DNA of 64,000 bases from Betaproteobacteria bacterium. Lineage in GTDB: Bacteria; Pseudomonadota; Gammaproteobacteria; Burkholderiales; SG8-39. This document shows, in pieces, positions 49,857-59,392 of this stretch (positions within the stretch are counted from its first letter, which is position 1; each line of letters begins with the position of its first letter). The position numbers and the translations under genes are program-made. The notes beneath the pieces are model-generated. The model was not told where the DNA came from. It saw nothing but the letters and a program-made list of their open reading frames with translations, and searched no databases. The stretch is taken from positions 207,824 to 271,823 of the forward strand of contig JAJDOG010000022.1 in assembly GCA_022340285.1 (NCBI GenBank), read 5' to 3'.

Positions 49857-50519
49857 CTAGTCTTCCTTGAGCTTTTCCATGTGACGAATGTCGAGGCTGT
49901 CGAACTGTTCGCGAATGTGAAAGAAGAAGATTCCGAAGATGAACGTGCCGACCAGCACGTCGAGGGCGACGCCCAGCTCGACGACGAGGGGCATACCGTG
50001 TGTCGCGCTGGTCGCGGCAAAGAAGAGCCCGTTCTCCATCGCGAGGAACCCGATCACCTGCGGAATGGCCTTGCGTCGCACGATCATCATCAGGAACGAC
50101 AGCAGCACGCACGCGAGAGCGATGCCGAGCGTGCCCCGGGTGATCGTGGACGACATTTCCGAGATCGGCGTCGCCAGGGCGAAGGCGAAGATCACGAGCG
50201 CGATGCCGACCAGCATCGTCGTGGGAATGTTGATCGGCGTTTCGATGTCCCATCGCACGTCGAGCCGGTCGATCAGGCGGTGGAGCACCCAGGGAATCAG
50301 GATCACCTTGAGCGCCACTGCCAGCGCCGCCGAGTAGTAGAGGTGATTCTGCCCGGTGGAGTAGGCGACGAGCAGCGTGGACGCGGCGAGCGCCGCACCC
50401 TGCCATGCAAACAGACGCACCAGACTGAGGACGCGTCGCTGCGAGAGCATGGCGAACGCGACGAGCAGCAGGAATGCCGCGAGGAGATTGACCATCTGGC
50501 CGGCGAGCGATGTGCCCAT
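49857..50519 (-). CDS. HyfE-like membrane subunit
   Basis: A 220-residue protein with six or seven membrane helices and MENGLFFAATSATHGMPLVV, the HyfE/NuoK-like segment with buried Glu. It supplies the small ion-channel part of the complex. ATG at 50519 starts one base after the HyfC stop. In-frame Met at 50495 is an alternative. Confidence 0.88.
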   Translation of the reverse strand: MGTSLAGQMVNLLAAFLLLVAFAMLSQRRVLSLVRLFAWQGAALAASTLLVAYSTGQNHLYYSAALAVALKVILIPWVLHRLIDRLDVRWDIETPINIPTTMLVGIALVIFAFALATPISEMSSTITRGTLGIALACVLLSFLMMIVRRKAIPQVIGFLAMENGLFFAATSATHGMPLVVELGVALDVLVGTFIFGIFFFHIREQFDSLDIRHMEKLKED

Positions 50520-50520
50520 C

Positions 50521-51471
50521 TCAGGTTCGCAGGAGGAAGTGGGTGAGCATTCCGAGCACGGCAAGAAGAAACGCGGTGGACAGGAACTCGGGGGCCCGAA
50601 ACAGGCGGAATTTCGCCGACACGGTTTCGATCAGCGCGAGCCCTGCGCCCGCCACGGCCAGCTTCGCGACCAGTGCGGCGATGGCGAGCGGCAATCCGGC
50701 CCAGTCGCCTGCGGTCGCGATTCCCCAGGGAGCGAACAGCGCGAATCCGATCGTCATGTACGCGAAGAGCTTGATCGCGGCGCCCCATTCGATGAGGGCC
50801 AGGTGGCGCGCGGAGTACTCGAGGATCATCGCCTCGTGCACCATGGTGAGCTCGAGGTGGGTGGTCGGGTTGTCGATCGGAATGCGCGCATTCTCCGCGA
50901 GCAGGACCATCAGGAAGGCGACGGCCGCGAACGCGAGGCTCGGCTGGATCACGAATTGGCGATGCGCAAGGACGTCGACGATCGTGGTGAGCTGGGTCGA
51001 CCCGCTGATGAACGCGGCGGTGAACAGCGTCATCAGCATCGCCGGTTCGGCGAGGAAGCCGATCAGCATCTCGCGCCGCGCACCGAGTCCGCCGAACGAG
51101 GTGCCGATATCCATTGCCGCCAGGGCGGCGAAGACGCGCGCGAGCGCGAAGACCGCGACCAGCGCGATGATGTCGGCTGCCGGCGCGAACGGCAGGGCGG
51201 TTGCGAGCACGGGCACGATTCCGCCGGCAAGCCACATGCACCCGAAGAGTATGTACGGCGTAAGGCGGAAGAGCGGTGACGCATGCTCCGCGATGACCGC
51301 GTCCTTGTGGAAGAGCTTGGCGAGCGTGTAGTAGGGAAGCAGGATCGACGGCGCGGAGCGGTTCTGCAGCCACGCGCGGCACTGGTTGACCCAGCCCATG
51401 AGCAGCGGGGCAGCAAGCACCACGAGGATGGACTGGAAGATCTGAAACGCGATCGTGGGCGCCTGGGTCAT
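50521..51471 (-). CDS. HyfC/NuoH-like membrane subunit
   Basis: A 316-residue protein with eight or so membrane helices related to NuoH, which anchors the peripheral arm. ARREMLIGFLAEPAML, ENARIPIDNPTTHLELTMVHEAM and the acidic loops are the family marks. The ATG at 51471 overlaps the HyfB stop (ATGA). A longer in-frame reading through HyfB is an antisense-like artefact and was not used. Confidence 0.9.
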   Translation of the reverse strand: MTQAPTIAFQIFQSILVVLAAPLLMGWVNQCRAWLQNRSAPSILLPYYTLAKLFHKDAVIAEHASPLFRLTPYILFGCMWLAGGIVPVLATALPFAPAADIIALVAVFALARVFAALAAMDIGTSFGGLGARREMLIGFLAEPAMLMTLFTAAFISGSTQLTTIVDVLAHRQFVIQPSLAFAAVAFLMVLLAENARIPIDNPTTHLELTMVHEAMILEYSARHLALIEWGAAIKLFAYMTIGFALFAPWGIATAGDWAGLPLAIAALVAKLAVAGAGLALIETVSAKFRLFRAPEFLSTAFLLAVLGMLTHFLLRT

Positions 51472-53492
51472 GCGACGAACACCAGCAGTGCGATCAGGGT
51501 GAGGAAGCTGTAGAGCAGATAGAAGCTGATGCGACCCTGCTGCAGGAGGGCGACCCGCGCCGACACGAAATCCGCGAGCCGCGCAATCGGCAGATAGATC
51601 CAGTACCAGTGCCGGTCCTCGATCTTCAGCACGAAGCGGGGCGATGCATCGTCCGGACCGGGCAGGCTGCGCTTCATCAGGTAGATCGGCCCGAAGACGT
51701 GGCGGATCGGCTGGCCGAACGCGTCCGCCGTATCCTGCATGCGGGGCGTCTGTTCGGGAAAACCGCAATCCCAGGGGTCCGAGCGGCGCACCCGGCCGTG
51801 GTAGAAGCGGTGAACGAGGAGGGCGGTGAGCAGCACGACGCCCACGATGACGACCAGAAAGATCACCGGGCTGTAGCTCGCCTGCGCCGGCGTGGTCGGT
51901 ACCAGCCACAGCCAACCCGAGGCGAGCGCGTCCGTCGACAGCCCGGTTCCGGTGAGCGATGCGGCGACACGGTTCAGGACGGTCAGCATGGCGACCGGGA
52001 AGACGCCGAGGACCACACAGCCCGCGGCGAGCCATGCCATGCCGAACTGCTCCATCGGTCCCACGTCGCCGCCGGAATGCGCGTGAGGATCGCGCACCGG
52101 GTGCCGCGGCTCGCGCGGCTGGCCCAGAAAGGCGATGCCGTACACCTTCACGAAGCACATCGCGGTGAGGGCGCCCGCAAGCGCGAGCGTCGCCGCGAAG
52201 AGTGGCAGGATGCTCCGCACGACGCTGTGCCCGAGAATCGGTGCCTGCAGCGCGACCTGGAAGGTGAGCCACTCCGAGACGAAGCCGTTGAGCGGCGGAA
52301 GCGCCGAGATGGCAAGCGCACCGACGAGAAAATAGAGCGCGGTCTTCGGCATCGTGCGGATCAGTCCGCCCATGTCGTTCAGGTCGCGTAGTCCGCGCGC
52401 GTGGAGGATCGATCCGGCGCCGAGGAAGAGCAGGCCCTTGAAGACCGCGTGATTGAGCGTGTGGTAGAGCGCGGCGATCAGTCCCAGCGCGCCGGCCATC
52501 GGGTGCCCGAACCCGATGAAGACCATCGACATGCCGAGTCCGAGCAGGATGATGCCAATGTTCTCGACCGAGTGATACGCGAGCAGCCGCTTCAGGTCAT
52601 GCTGCATGAGGGCGTATAGAACCCCGAAGAGCGTCGTTCCCGCGGCGATCACCAGCACGATCACGCCCCATTCCCAGCGTACTCCCCCGATGAGGTCGTA
52701 GATCACGCGCACCATGCCGTAGATGGCGGTCTTGATCATGACTCCGCTCATGAGCGCGGACACCGGCGAGGGCGCGGCCGGGTGGGCCTCCGGCAGCCAT
52801 GCGTGCAACGGGATCATTCCCGCCTTCGCACCGAATCCGAAGAAAGCGAGCAGGAACGCGACCGTTGCCCACTGGGGCGTCAGGTGGGCTGAGCTCAGCG
52901 CGGCGAAGGTGTAGTCGCCCCGCCCGCCGTGCAGGATCCCGAAGCAAAGCAGGATGGCGAGCGCACCCAGATGCGCGATGAGCAGGTAGAGGAATCCGGC
53001 ACCGCGAATGGCGCTCTGTTGGTGGTCCGTCGTGACGAGGAAATAGGACGCCAGCGCCATCGTCTCCCACGCGACCATGAACAGGTAGGCGTCGTCGGCA
53101 AGGATGACCAGCGCCATGCTTGCGAGAAACACGAAGTACTGCAGCCCGATCAGGGCGAGCCGGCCCGGCGTCTCGCCGCGGAAATAGCCGGCCGCGGAGA
53201 TCGAAATGGCCGTCGAGACGGCGCCGAGCAGGAACAGGAAGAACCCGGCGAGCGGGTCGAGCCGGACGTGAAACGGCATGCCCGGCAGCCCGAGCAGCAA
53301 CGTCGCGCTTGCCGCCGGCTCCCAGATGGCGCGCAGGCCGAATGCGGCAAGCGCCAGGCCGGCAAGCGCGCCCAACGGAAAAGCTGCCCGGCGCGCGAAC
53401 GAGGCACCTGCCGCCGGCACCAGCGAAAAGCCACCCAGCACGAACCAGATGACCACGCAGGCCAGCGCTCCAGCGAGCGGCGCGGGAATCAC
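51468..53492 (-). CDS. HyfB-like antiporter-type membrane subunit
   Basis: A 674-residue subunit with about 16 membrane helices, NuoL-like. GAKAGMIPLHAWLPEAHPAAPSPVSALMSGVMI contains the proton-path residues, and HDLKRLLAYHSVENIGIILLG is typical. A GTG at 53492 with GGAG 9 nt upstream begins it. First gene of the operon; a CopG-type regulator is transcribed divergently. Confidence 0.9.
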   Translation of the reverse strand: MIPAPLAGALACVVIWFVLGGFSLVPAAGASFARRAAFPLGALAGLALAAFGLRAIWEPAASATLLLGLPGMPFHVRLDPLAGFFLFLLGAVSTAISISAAGYFRGETPGRLALIGLQYFVFLASMALVILADDAYLFMVAWETMALASYFLVTTDHQQSAIRGAGFLYLLIAHLGALAILLCFGILHGGRGDYTFAALSSAHLTPQWATVAFLLAFFGFGAKAGMIPLHAWLPEAHPAAPSPVSALMSGVMIKTAIYGMVRVIYDLIGGVRWEWGVIVLVIAAGTTLFGVLYALMQHDLKRLLAYHSVENIGIILLGLGMSMVFIGFGHPMAGALGLIAALYHTLNHAVFKGLLFLGAGSILHARGLRDLNDMGGLIRTMPKTALYFLVGALAISALPPLNGFVSEWLTFQVALQAPILGHSVVRSILPLFAATLALAGALTAMCFVKVYGIAFLGQPREPRHPVRDPHAHSGGDVGPMEQFGMAWLAAGCVVLGVFPVAMLTVLNRVAASLTGTGLSTDALASGWLWLVPTTPAQASYSPVIFLVVIVGVVLLTALLVHRFYHGRVRRSDPWDCGFPEQTPRMQDTADAFGQPIRHVFGPIYLMKRSLPGPDDASPRFVLKIEDRHWYWIYLPIARLADFVSARVALLQQGRISFYLLYSFLTLIALLVFVA

Positions 53493-53627
53493 GCGCCGCG
53501 CTCCGCCGGTCGGCAGAGCCCGCGCCGGACCAAGGGCCAGCGCGGACTCGGGAGCATCGGCATCTTGGGTGGTATGCGGGACATGCTGGCGCGAGAGCGG
53601 CGGGGTGATTATAATGAAGTTAACATC

Positions 53628-53690
53628 TCATGTGCATAGATACGTGCTCAAGCCTGGTGCATAGATCATGCGCGTAGGTCATGTGCACGA
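53628..53690. repeat. repeated GTGCATAGAT / TCATGTGCA motifs, operator candidate
   Basis: In the spacer between hyfB-like and the CopG-type gene, GTGCATAGAT occurs at 53632-53641 and 53657-53666, 25 bp apart, and TCATGTGCA at 53628-53636 and 53679-53687. Arrays like this often bind ribbon-helix-helix dimers; binding is inferred, not shown. Confidence 0.5.
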
Positions 53691-53709
53691 ACTTTCCGAC
53701 CGATAACGT

Positions 53710-53934
53710 ATGGAATCAAAAACCGCGCGCCTGACGATTCTGGTCGACCCGGCCAAGAAACGCGCGTTCGAGCGGCTCTGCGCCGCTCAGGACCTGACGC
53801 CCTCCCAGGTCGTGCGCCAGCTGATCCGCGAGTACCTCACGGCGCACGGCGTGACCTGGAAGACCCGCAGCAACGTGCCGCGTGCGGGTGCCGCGGGATC
53901 GGGCAAGCGGGCTAGGAGCGCCCGGAAAGCTTGA
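53710..53934 (+). CDS. CopG/RHH-type DNA-binding protein
   Basis: A 74-residue basic protein: TARLTILVDPAKKRAFERL as the beta strand and first helix, then DLTPSQVVRQLIREYL, the ribbon-helix-helix pattern. The C-terminal 25 residues are basic and probably disordered. Divergent from the hydrogenase-like operon and downstream of repeated motifs, so it may regulate that operon or itself. No toxin partner is adjacent. Confidence 0.75.
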   Translation: MESKTARLTILVDPAKKRAFERLCAAQDLTPSQVVRQLIREYLTAHGVTWKTRSNVPRAGAAGSGKRARSARKA

Positions 53935-53982
53935 GGAAGGACCGCACGGGCGGCGAAGCCGCGGTACGTAAGTTGGGCAGGG

Positions 53983-56094
53983 CTATCTGACCTTCATTCC
54001 GGGGCTGGCCCCCGAGTCGGGGCCGATCAGGAAAAGCTCCGGACCATCGCCCGATGCGGCGAGCACCATGCCCTCCGAGGTGCCGAAGCGCATCTTGCGC
54101 GGCGCGAGATTTGCCACCATGACCGCGTAACGGCCTTCGAGGGTCGCGGGATCGTACGCACTCTTGATTCCGGCAAAGACGGTGCGGGTCTCCGTGCCGA
54201 TGTCGAGCGTGAGCTTGAGAAGCTTGTCGGCGCCATCGACATGCTCGGCCTTGACGATCCGCGCGACGCGCAAATCCACCTTGGCAAAGTCGTCGATCGA
54301 GATGTGGACGGCGCTCGACGCGGCCGTCGCTTGCGAGGCATCCGCGCTCGCGTGCGTCTGGCGCTCGGGGTGCCGCTGCGGAGAATGCGAAGCGACGGCC
54401 GGGGACGGGGCGGCCCTGGACTCCCGATTGGCCGCGACGAGCGCATCGATCTGCTTGCCGTCGAGGCGCCCCATCAGGTGCCCGTAGGGCCGGATCGCGT
54501 GACCGCCGGGCAGCAGCGTCCCCGCATCGCTCCACGTGAGCGGCTGGATCGCGAGGAACTTCTCGACGTCGGTGGCCAGCCGCGGCAACACCGGCTTGAG
54601 GAACAGGGTCAGCAGCCGAAAGGCGTTCAGAGCGGTCGAGCACACCTGGTGAAGCTTTGCGTGTTGTGTGGGGTCCTTGGCGAGCGACCACGGCTGGTGC
54701 CGGTCGAAGTACTGGTTAACGTGCTCGGCGCCCTGCATGATCATGCGCAGGCATTTTCCGTACTCGCGGCGCTCGTAGGCCTCGGTCGCCACGTCGACGC
54801 CCGCGAGGAGTCCGGGGAATTCCGCCCCGAACGAATCCCGGTCGACGTCGGGCGCCAGCTTGCCGCCGAAGTGCTTGTGGATGAATCCCGCCGCACGGCT
54901 CGCGATGTTCACGTACTTGCCGACGAGATCCGCGTTCACCCGCGCGACGAAGTCCTCGAGGTTGAGGTCGATGTCCTCCATGGTGCCGTTCAGCTTCGCC
55001 GCGTAGTAGTAACGCAGCCATTCCGGATTCAACCCGAGCGCGAGGTAACTCTCGGCGGTGATGAACGTCCCGCGTGACTTGGACATCTTCTCGCCGTTCA
55101 CGGTGAGAAAGCCGTGCGCGTACACGCTCGAGGGCGTGCGATAGCCGGAGTACTCCAGCATCGCCGGCCAGAAGAGCGCGTGAAAGTAGAGGATGTCCTT
55201 GCCGATGAAGTGGACCATCTCGGTCCCGCCGCCCGGCCGCAGGAACGCATCGAGATCCACCTTCCGCCCCGCCGCCGCGCGCCTGTCGCAGTGGTTGCGA
55301 AAGCTCGCGAAGTAGCCCACGGGCGCGTCGAGCCAGACATAGAAGAACTTGCGCCCGTCGGTGCCGGGAATCGGAAACCCGAAATAGGGCGGATCGCGCG
55401 AGATGTCCCAGTCCTGCAACCCGGCCGCGAACCATTCGTCCATCTTGTTCGCCGCCTCCGGCTGCAGGGTTCCCGACCGGGTCCACTCCTTCAGGAACGC
55501 CTGGCAGCGCGGATCCGAGAGCGCAAAGAAGTAGTGCTCCGAGGCCTTGCGCACCGGCTTCGCGCCCGATACCACCGAATACGGCTCGATGAGATCGGTC
55601 GGTGAGTACGTGCTCCCGCATACCTCGCAGGCGTCACCGTACTGGTCCTTTGCGCCGCATTTCGGGCACTGGCCGCGGATGTACCGATCGGGAAGAAACA
55701 TCGTCTTGACCGGGTCGTAGAACTGCTCGACCGAGCGACGCGCGATGAGCCCGTTCTTCTCGAGTTGGCTGTAGATGTCCTCGCAGAACGCCCGATTCTC
55801 GGGCGAGTTAGTGGTGTAGTAGTTGTCGAAATCGACCAGGAAGCCGGCGAAGTCACGCGTATGCTCGTCGAAGACCCGCGCGATCAGCTGCTCGGGTGTG
55901 ATGCCCTCCTGTTCCGCGCGCAGCATGATCGGGGTGCCGTGGGTGTCATCCGCGCAAACGTAATGCACCTCGTGCCCGCGCAGTCGCTGGAAACGCACCC
56001 AGATGTCGGTCTGGATGTACTCCACCAGGTGGCCGAGATGGATCGCGCCGTTGGCGTAGGGCAGTGCGGACGTGACGAGGATGCGGCGCGGCAT
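53983..56094 (-). CDS. metG: methionyl-tRNA synthetase
   Basis: A 703-residue class I synthetase: [13 protein letters not shown] (HIGH motif), zinc knuckles [18 protein letters not shown], and [11 protein letters not shown] (KMSKS). The C-terminal 100 residues are the EMAP/Trbp-like tRNA-binding and dimerisation domain ([20 protein letters not shown]). Divergent from apbC across about 130 bp. Confidence 0.97.
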   Translation of the reverse strand: MPRRILVTSALPYANGAIHLGHLVEYIQTDIWVRFQRLRGHEVHYVCADDTHGTPIMLRAEQEGITPEQLIARVFDEHTRDFAGFLVDFDNYYTTNSPENRAFCEDIYSQLEKNGLIARRSVEQFYDPVKTMFLPDRYIRGQCPKCGAKDQYGDACEVCGSTYSPTDLIEPYSVVSGAKPVRKASEHYFFALSDPRCQAFLKEWTRSGTLQPEAANKMDEWFAAGLQDWDISRDPPYFGFPIPGTDGRKFFYVWLDAPVGYFASFRNHCDRRAAAGRKVDLDAFLRPGGGTEMVHFIGKDILYFHALFWPAMLEYSGYRTPSSVYAHGFLTVNGEKMSKSRGTFITAESYLALGLNPEWLRYYYAAKLNGTMEDIDLNLEDFVARVNADLVGKYVNIASRAAGFIHKHFGGKLAPDVDRDSFGAEFPGLLAGVDVATEAYERREYGKCLRMIMQGAEHVNQYFDRHQPWSLAKDPTQHAKLHQVCSTALNAFRLLTLFLKPVLPRLATDVEKFLAIQPLTWSDAGTLLPGGHAIRPYGHLMGRLDGKQIDALVAANRESRAAPSPAVASHSPQRHPERQTHASADASQATAASSAVHISIDDFAKVDLRVARIVKAEHVDGADKLLKLTLDIGTETRTVFAGIKSAYDPATLEGRYAVMVANLAPRKMRFGTSEGMVLAASGDGPELFLIGPDSGASPGMKVR

Positions 56095-56228
56095 TCTTTG
56101 CAGGGGGACGCTGTAAACCCGTGATTTTAGCGTGGTTTAGAGGCGGGGGCCGCTTTGCTACACTAGGGTTCCTCCGGTCGGCGGCCGCGCACGCGCGAAT
56201 CGCCGGCCATCCCCTTCCCGAGATCATC

Positions 56229-57317
56229 ATGGAAATCACCGAACAGGAAATTCAATCCGCCCTCAAGGAAGTCGTCGATCCGAACACGGAGAAGGACTTC
56301 GTCACCACTCGCTCGGTGAAGAACCTAAAGGTGAGCGACGCGGACGTGTCGCTCGACATCGAGCTCGGCTATCCAGGCAAGAGTCAGCTCGAGCTGATCA
56401 GGAAGATGGTCGGCGACCGGCTGCGCGCGCTGCCCGGCGTCAAGACGGCCAAGGTGGATGTTCGCTCGAAGATCGTGTCCCATGCCGTGCAGCGCGGCGT
56501 GAAGCTGGTGCCCGGTGTCAAGAACATCATCGCGGTCGCCTCGGGCAAGGGCGGCGTCGGGAAATCCACCACCGCGGTGAATCTGGCCCTCGCGCTTGCC
56601 GCGGAGGGTGCGTCGGTCGGCATGCTCGATGCCGACATCTACGGACCTTCGCAGCCGACGATGCTCGGCATCACGGGCCGGCCGGAGTCGCGCGACGGAA
56701 AGAGCCTCGAGCCGATGACGGGACACGGCATCCAGGCAAGCTCGATCGGCTTCCTGATCGACGTCGACACGCCCATGGTATGGCGCGGCCCGATGGTGAC
56801 CCAGGCGCTCGAGCAGCTCTTGAAGGACACGCGGTGGCGTGAGCTCGACTATCTGATGGTCGACTTGCCGCCGGGTACGGGAGATATCCAGCTCACGCTC
56901 GCGCAGAAGGTGCCGGTGACGGGCGCGGTGATCGTCACCACCCCGCAGGACATCGCCCTCATCGACGCGCGCAAAGGTCTCAAGATGTTCGAGAAGGTCG
57001 GCATCCCGATCCTCGGCATCGTGGAGAACATGTCGATCCACATCTGCTCGAACTGCGGACACGAGGAGTCCATCTTCGGCTCCGGCGGCGCTGAACGGAT
57101 GTGCAAGGACTACGGGACCGAGTTCCTCGGCGCGCTGCCCCTCGACATCAATATCCGCGAGCAGGCCGACTCCGGAAAGCCGACCGTCGTGTCCGATCCG
57201 GACGGACGCGTGGCGGAGATCTACCGGCGCATCGCGCGGCGGGTGGCGGTGAAGATCGGGGATCTGCAGAAGGACATGACCGGAAAGTTCCCCAACATAG
57301 TCATCCAAAACACCTGA
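56229..57317 (+). CDS. apbC: Mrp/ApbC iron-sulfur cluster carrier ATPase
   Basis: A 362-residue protein with an N-terminal MIP18-like domain and a P-loop ATPase: SGKGGVGKSTTAVNLALAL (deviant Walker A), DADIYGPSQPTML and the CSNCG pair that binds a [4Fe-4S] cluster. It carries Fe-S clusters to target proteins. ATG at 56229 begins MEITEQEIQSALKEVVDPN, as in the family. Commonly paired with metG in proteobacteria, as here. Confidence 0.95.
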   Translation: MEITEQEIQSALKEVVDPNTEKDFVTTRSVKNLKVSDADVSLDIELGYPGKSQLELIRKMVGDRLRALPGVKTAKVDVRSKIVSHAVQRGVKLVPGVKNIIAVASGKGGVGKSTTAVNLALALAAEGASVGMLDADIYGPSQPTMLGITGRPESRDGKSLEPMTGHGIQASSIGFLIDVDTPMVWRGPMVTQALEQLLKDTRWRELDYLMVDLPPGTGDIQLTLAQKVPVTGAVIVTTPQDIALIDARKGLKMFEKVGIPILGIVENMSIHICSNCGHEESIFGSGGAERMCKDYGTEFLGALPLDINIREQADSGKPTVVSDPDGRVAEIYRRIARRVAVKIGDLQKDMTGKFPNIVIQNT

Positions 57318-57484
57318 CAGCAGGGGTGACAGCGCCGCGCGACAGTTGGGCGGGAAACGTCGAGGATTGCCTGCCATTGGACTGAAGACCGTACAATCCG
57401 ACCTGTGACCGGGGCAGGACGACGAATGAATCACCACGCGGCGGCGCCACACTCGGCGCCGTCGTCGCTTGCGGGGAGGATTCA

Positions 57485-58054
57485 GTGAGCATCAAGTCCG
57501 ACAAGTGGATCCGCCGGATGGCGGAAGAGCACCGCATGATCGACCCCTTCGAATCGGGCCAGGTCAAGTCGGTGGAAGGCCGCAAGGTCGTTTCGTTCGG
57601 AACCTCGAGCTACGGCTACGATATCCGGTGCTCGCGGGACTTCAAGATCTTCACGAATATCAACTCGACGATCGTGGATCCGAAGAACTTCGACGAGAAG
57701 TCCTTCGTGGATTTCAGCGGCGACGTGTGCATCATTCCGCCTAATTCGTTCGCGCTCGCGCGCACGGTCGAGTATTTCAGGATTCCGCGCAACGTGCTCA
57801 CGATCTGCCTTGGGAAATCGACCTATGCGCGCTGCGGCATCATCGTCAACGTGACGCCGTTCGAGCCGGAGTGGGAAGGCTACGTCACGCTCGAGTTTTC
57901 CAACACCACGCCGCTGCCGGCGAAGATCTACGCGAACGAAGGGGTGGCGCAGGTGATCTTTTTCGAGTCCGACGAAGTCTGCGAAACGTCGTACCGGGAC
58001 CGTGGCGGCAAATACCAGGGTCAGCAAGGCGTGACGCTTCCGCGAATGGCTTAG
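57485..58054 (+). CDS. dcd: dCTP deaminase
   Basis: A 189-residue enzyme converting dCTP to dUTP for dTMP synthesis. [47 protein letters not shown] and [19 protein letters not shown] are diagnostic. It starts with GTG; GGGAGG lies 5 nt upstream. Follows apbC after about 170 bp. Confidence 0.97.
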   Translation: MSIKSDKWIRRMAEEHRMIDPFESGQVKSVEGRKVVSFGTSSYGYDIRCSRDFKIFTNINSTIVDPKNFDEKSFVDFSGDVCIIPPNSFALARTVEYFRIPRNVLTICLGKSTYARCGIIVNVTPFEPEWEGYVTLEFSNTTPLPAKIYANEGVAQVIFFESDEVCETSYRDRGGKYQGQQGVTLPRMA

Positions 58055-58285
58055 CGTTCGCGCTCCGAGCGCAGCACCAGCCGGGTCGCGATCAGCACCG
58101 GCGCAGCCGGAGCGGCGAGCATACGCGCGGGCTCTCCGTACCGCACCCCGAATCCTGCGCGATTGCCTCGGTTTTCCCGTTCGGCCTGCAGGGCGCGCGC
58201 CGCACGGGTCGATGCGGCTTCACGCGGGGCGATGCCCGGTGGTAGTGTGGAATACTGATTTGCCCACTGCCCGAAGGAGTACCAG

Positions 58286-58747
58286 ATGGCCGCGTTCAGC
58301 GCACCCGATCCCGAGTATGCGACGCGTGTCCTCGCAAGCTTCGACCGCCAGGGAATCATGCGTCTCATCGGAGCCCAGATGACCCGGGTCGAGCCCGGTC
58401 ACGTCGAGATCGAGCTGCCCTACCGAGCTGACCTCACCCAGCAGCACGGGTTCTTTCACGCCGGCGTCACGAGCACGATCGCTGACTCGGCCGGGGGATA
58501 TGCGGGATACACGCTGTTTCCCGCGGAGAGTTCGGTGCTCACCGTGGAGTACAAGATGAATCTGGTTTCGCCTGCAGACGGTGAAAAGCTCGTTGCGATC
58601 GGGCGAGTCAAGCGGACCGGTCGCTCGCTGACCGTGTGCGAGCTGGAGGTCTTGGCCGTGAAAAGCGGTGTCGCGAAGTCCTGTGCGTTCGGTCTGCAGA
58701 CGCTGATGTGTCTGCCGGGCCGCGCGGACATGCCACAGGCCGGCTAG
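58286..58747 (+). CDS. PaaI-type hotdog thioesterase
   Basis: A 153-residue single-hotdog protein of the PaaI family: QQHGFFHAGVTSTIADSAGGYAG with the catalytic region, and VEYKMNLVSPADGEKLVAIG. It hydrolyses acyl-CoA thioesters, probably of aromatic or short acyl groups; the physiological substrate is unknown. GAAGGAG precedes the ATG. The 230 bp before it show no convincing gene. Confidence 0.85.
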   Translation: MAAFSAPDPEYATRVLASFDRQGIMRLIGAQMTRVEPGHVEIELPYRADLTQQHGFFHAGVTSTIADSAGGYAGYTLFPAESSVLTVEYKMNLVSPADGEKLVAIGRVKRTGRSLTVCELEVLAVKSGVAKSCAFGLQTLMCLPGRADMPQAG

Positions 58748-58754
58748 CAGCCGA

Positions 58755-59270
58755 TCAGGCCGAAATCTGCGGACTTCGCTCGTAGACGACGAATGCGTAG
58801 CCGTGCGCGAACTCGGGCCCGGGCGGATGCGACTCGCGCGACACTTCTCGCCACTCGCCCGGCGGCAGGCCCGGAAACCATGCATCGCCGTCGAAGTCGG
58901 CGCCTATTTCGGTGAGATGGAGACGGTGCGCGCTGGCGAGCGCTGCGCGGTAGATTTCCGCACCGCCGATCACGAAGACTTCTGCCGCCGGTTCCGCGGC
59001 GGCGATTGCGGCCTCCAGCGACGCCGCCACGATGCACCCGGGCGCCGTGTAGTCCGGCGATCGCGTTACGATGATGTTGAGCCGTCCCGGCAGCGGGCGG
59101 CCGATCGCAGCGAGGATCGACTCGTAGGTCTTGCGGCCCATGATGACGGGGTGCCCCATGGTAAGGGCCTTGAACCGGCGCAGGTCTTCCGGCAGGCGCC
59201 AGGGAAGCTGGTTCCGCCGTCCGATCACCCGGTTGCGGGCGAGCGCCGCGACGAGAGTGATCCGCGCCAT
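58755..59270 (-). CDS. folA: dihydrofolate reductase
   Basis: A 171-residue enzyme reducing dihydrofolate with NADPH. VAALARNRVIGRRNQLPWRLPEDL holds the active-site acid, with GHPVIMGRKTYESI and FVIGGAEIYRAAL for cofactor binding. Standard chromosomal type. Convergent with the thioesterase gene and divergent from glrK. Confidence 0.96.
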   Translation of the reverse strand: MARITLVAALARNRVIGRRNQLPWRLPEDLRRFKALTMGHPVIMGRKTYESILAAIGRPLPGRLNIIVTRSPDYTAPGCIVAASLEAAIAAAEPAAEVFVIGGAEIYRAALASAHRLHLTEIGADFDGDAWFPGLPPGEWREVSRESHPPGPEFAHGYAFVVYERSPQISA

Positions 59271-59344
59271 CAGGCGGACCCGCCGCGGGGAAGGGGTCGC
59301 GAACCGCGCGGGCGCTTGAGCGGCGTCCCCTGTATCATGACGTC

Positions 59345-59392
59345 GGCATTGTGGGGCGGCAACGTTAGAGGGGCATTGTAGAGCGGCAATGC
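59345..59392 (+). repeat. direct repeat and hairpin over the glrK start codon
   Basis: GGCATTGTGGGGCGGCAACG (59345-59364) recurs as GGCATTGTAGAGCGGCAATG (59372-59391), 17 of 20 bases alike with a 27-bp period. The second copy forms GCATTG-N8-CAATGC (59373-59392), which encloses the ATG of glrK, and no strong ribosome site precedes it. Confidence 0.6.

Noticed and set aside
51472..52272. N-terminal extension of the HyfC reading frame into the HyfB gene
   Set aside because: The extension lies entirely within HyfB coding sequence in another frame; ATG at 51471 gives a normal-length HyfC with a 4-bp overlap.
58055..58285. Possible small minus-strand gene between dcd and the thioesterase
   Set aside because: The frame reads through the thioesterase start region, has no ribosome site, and matches nothing I recognise; it also holds the thioesterase leader.
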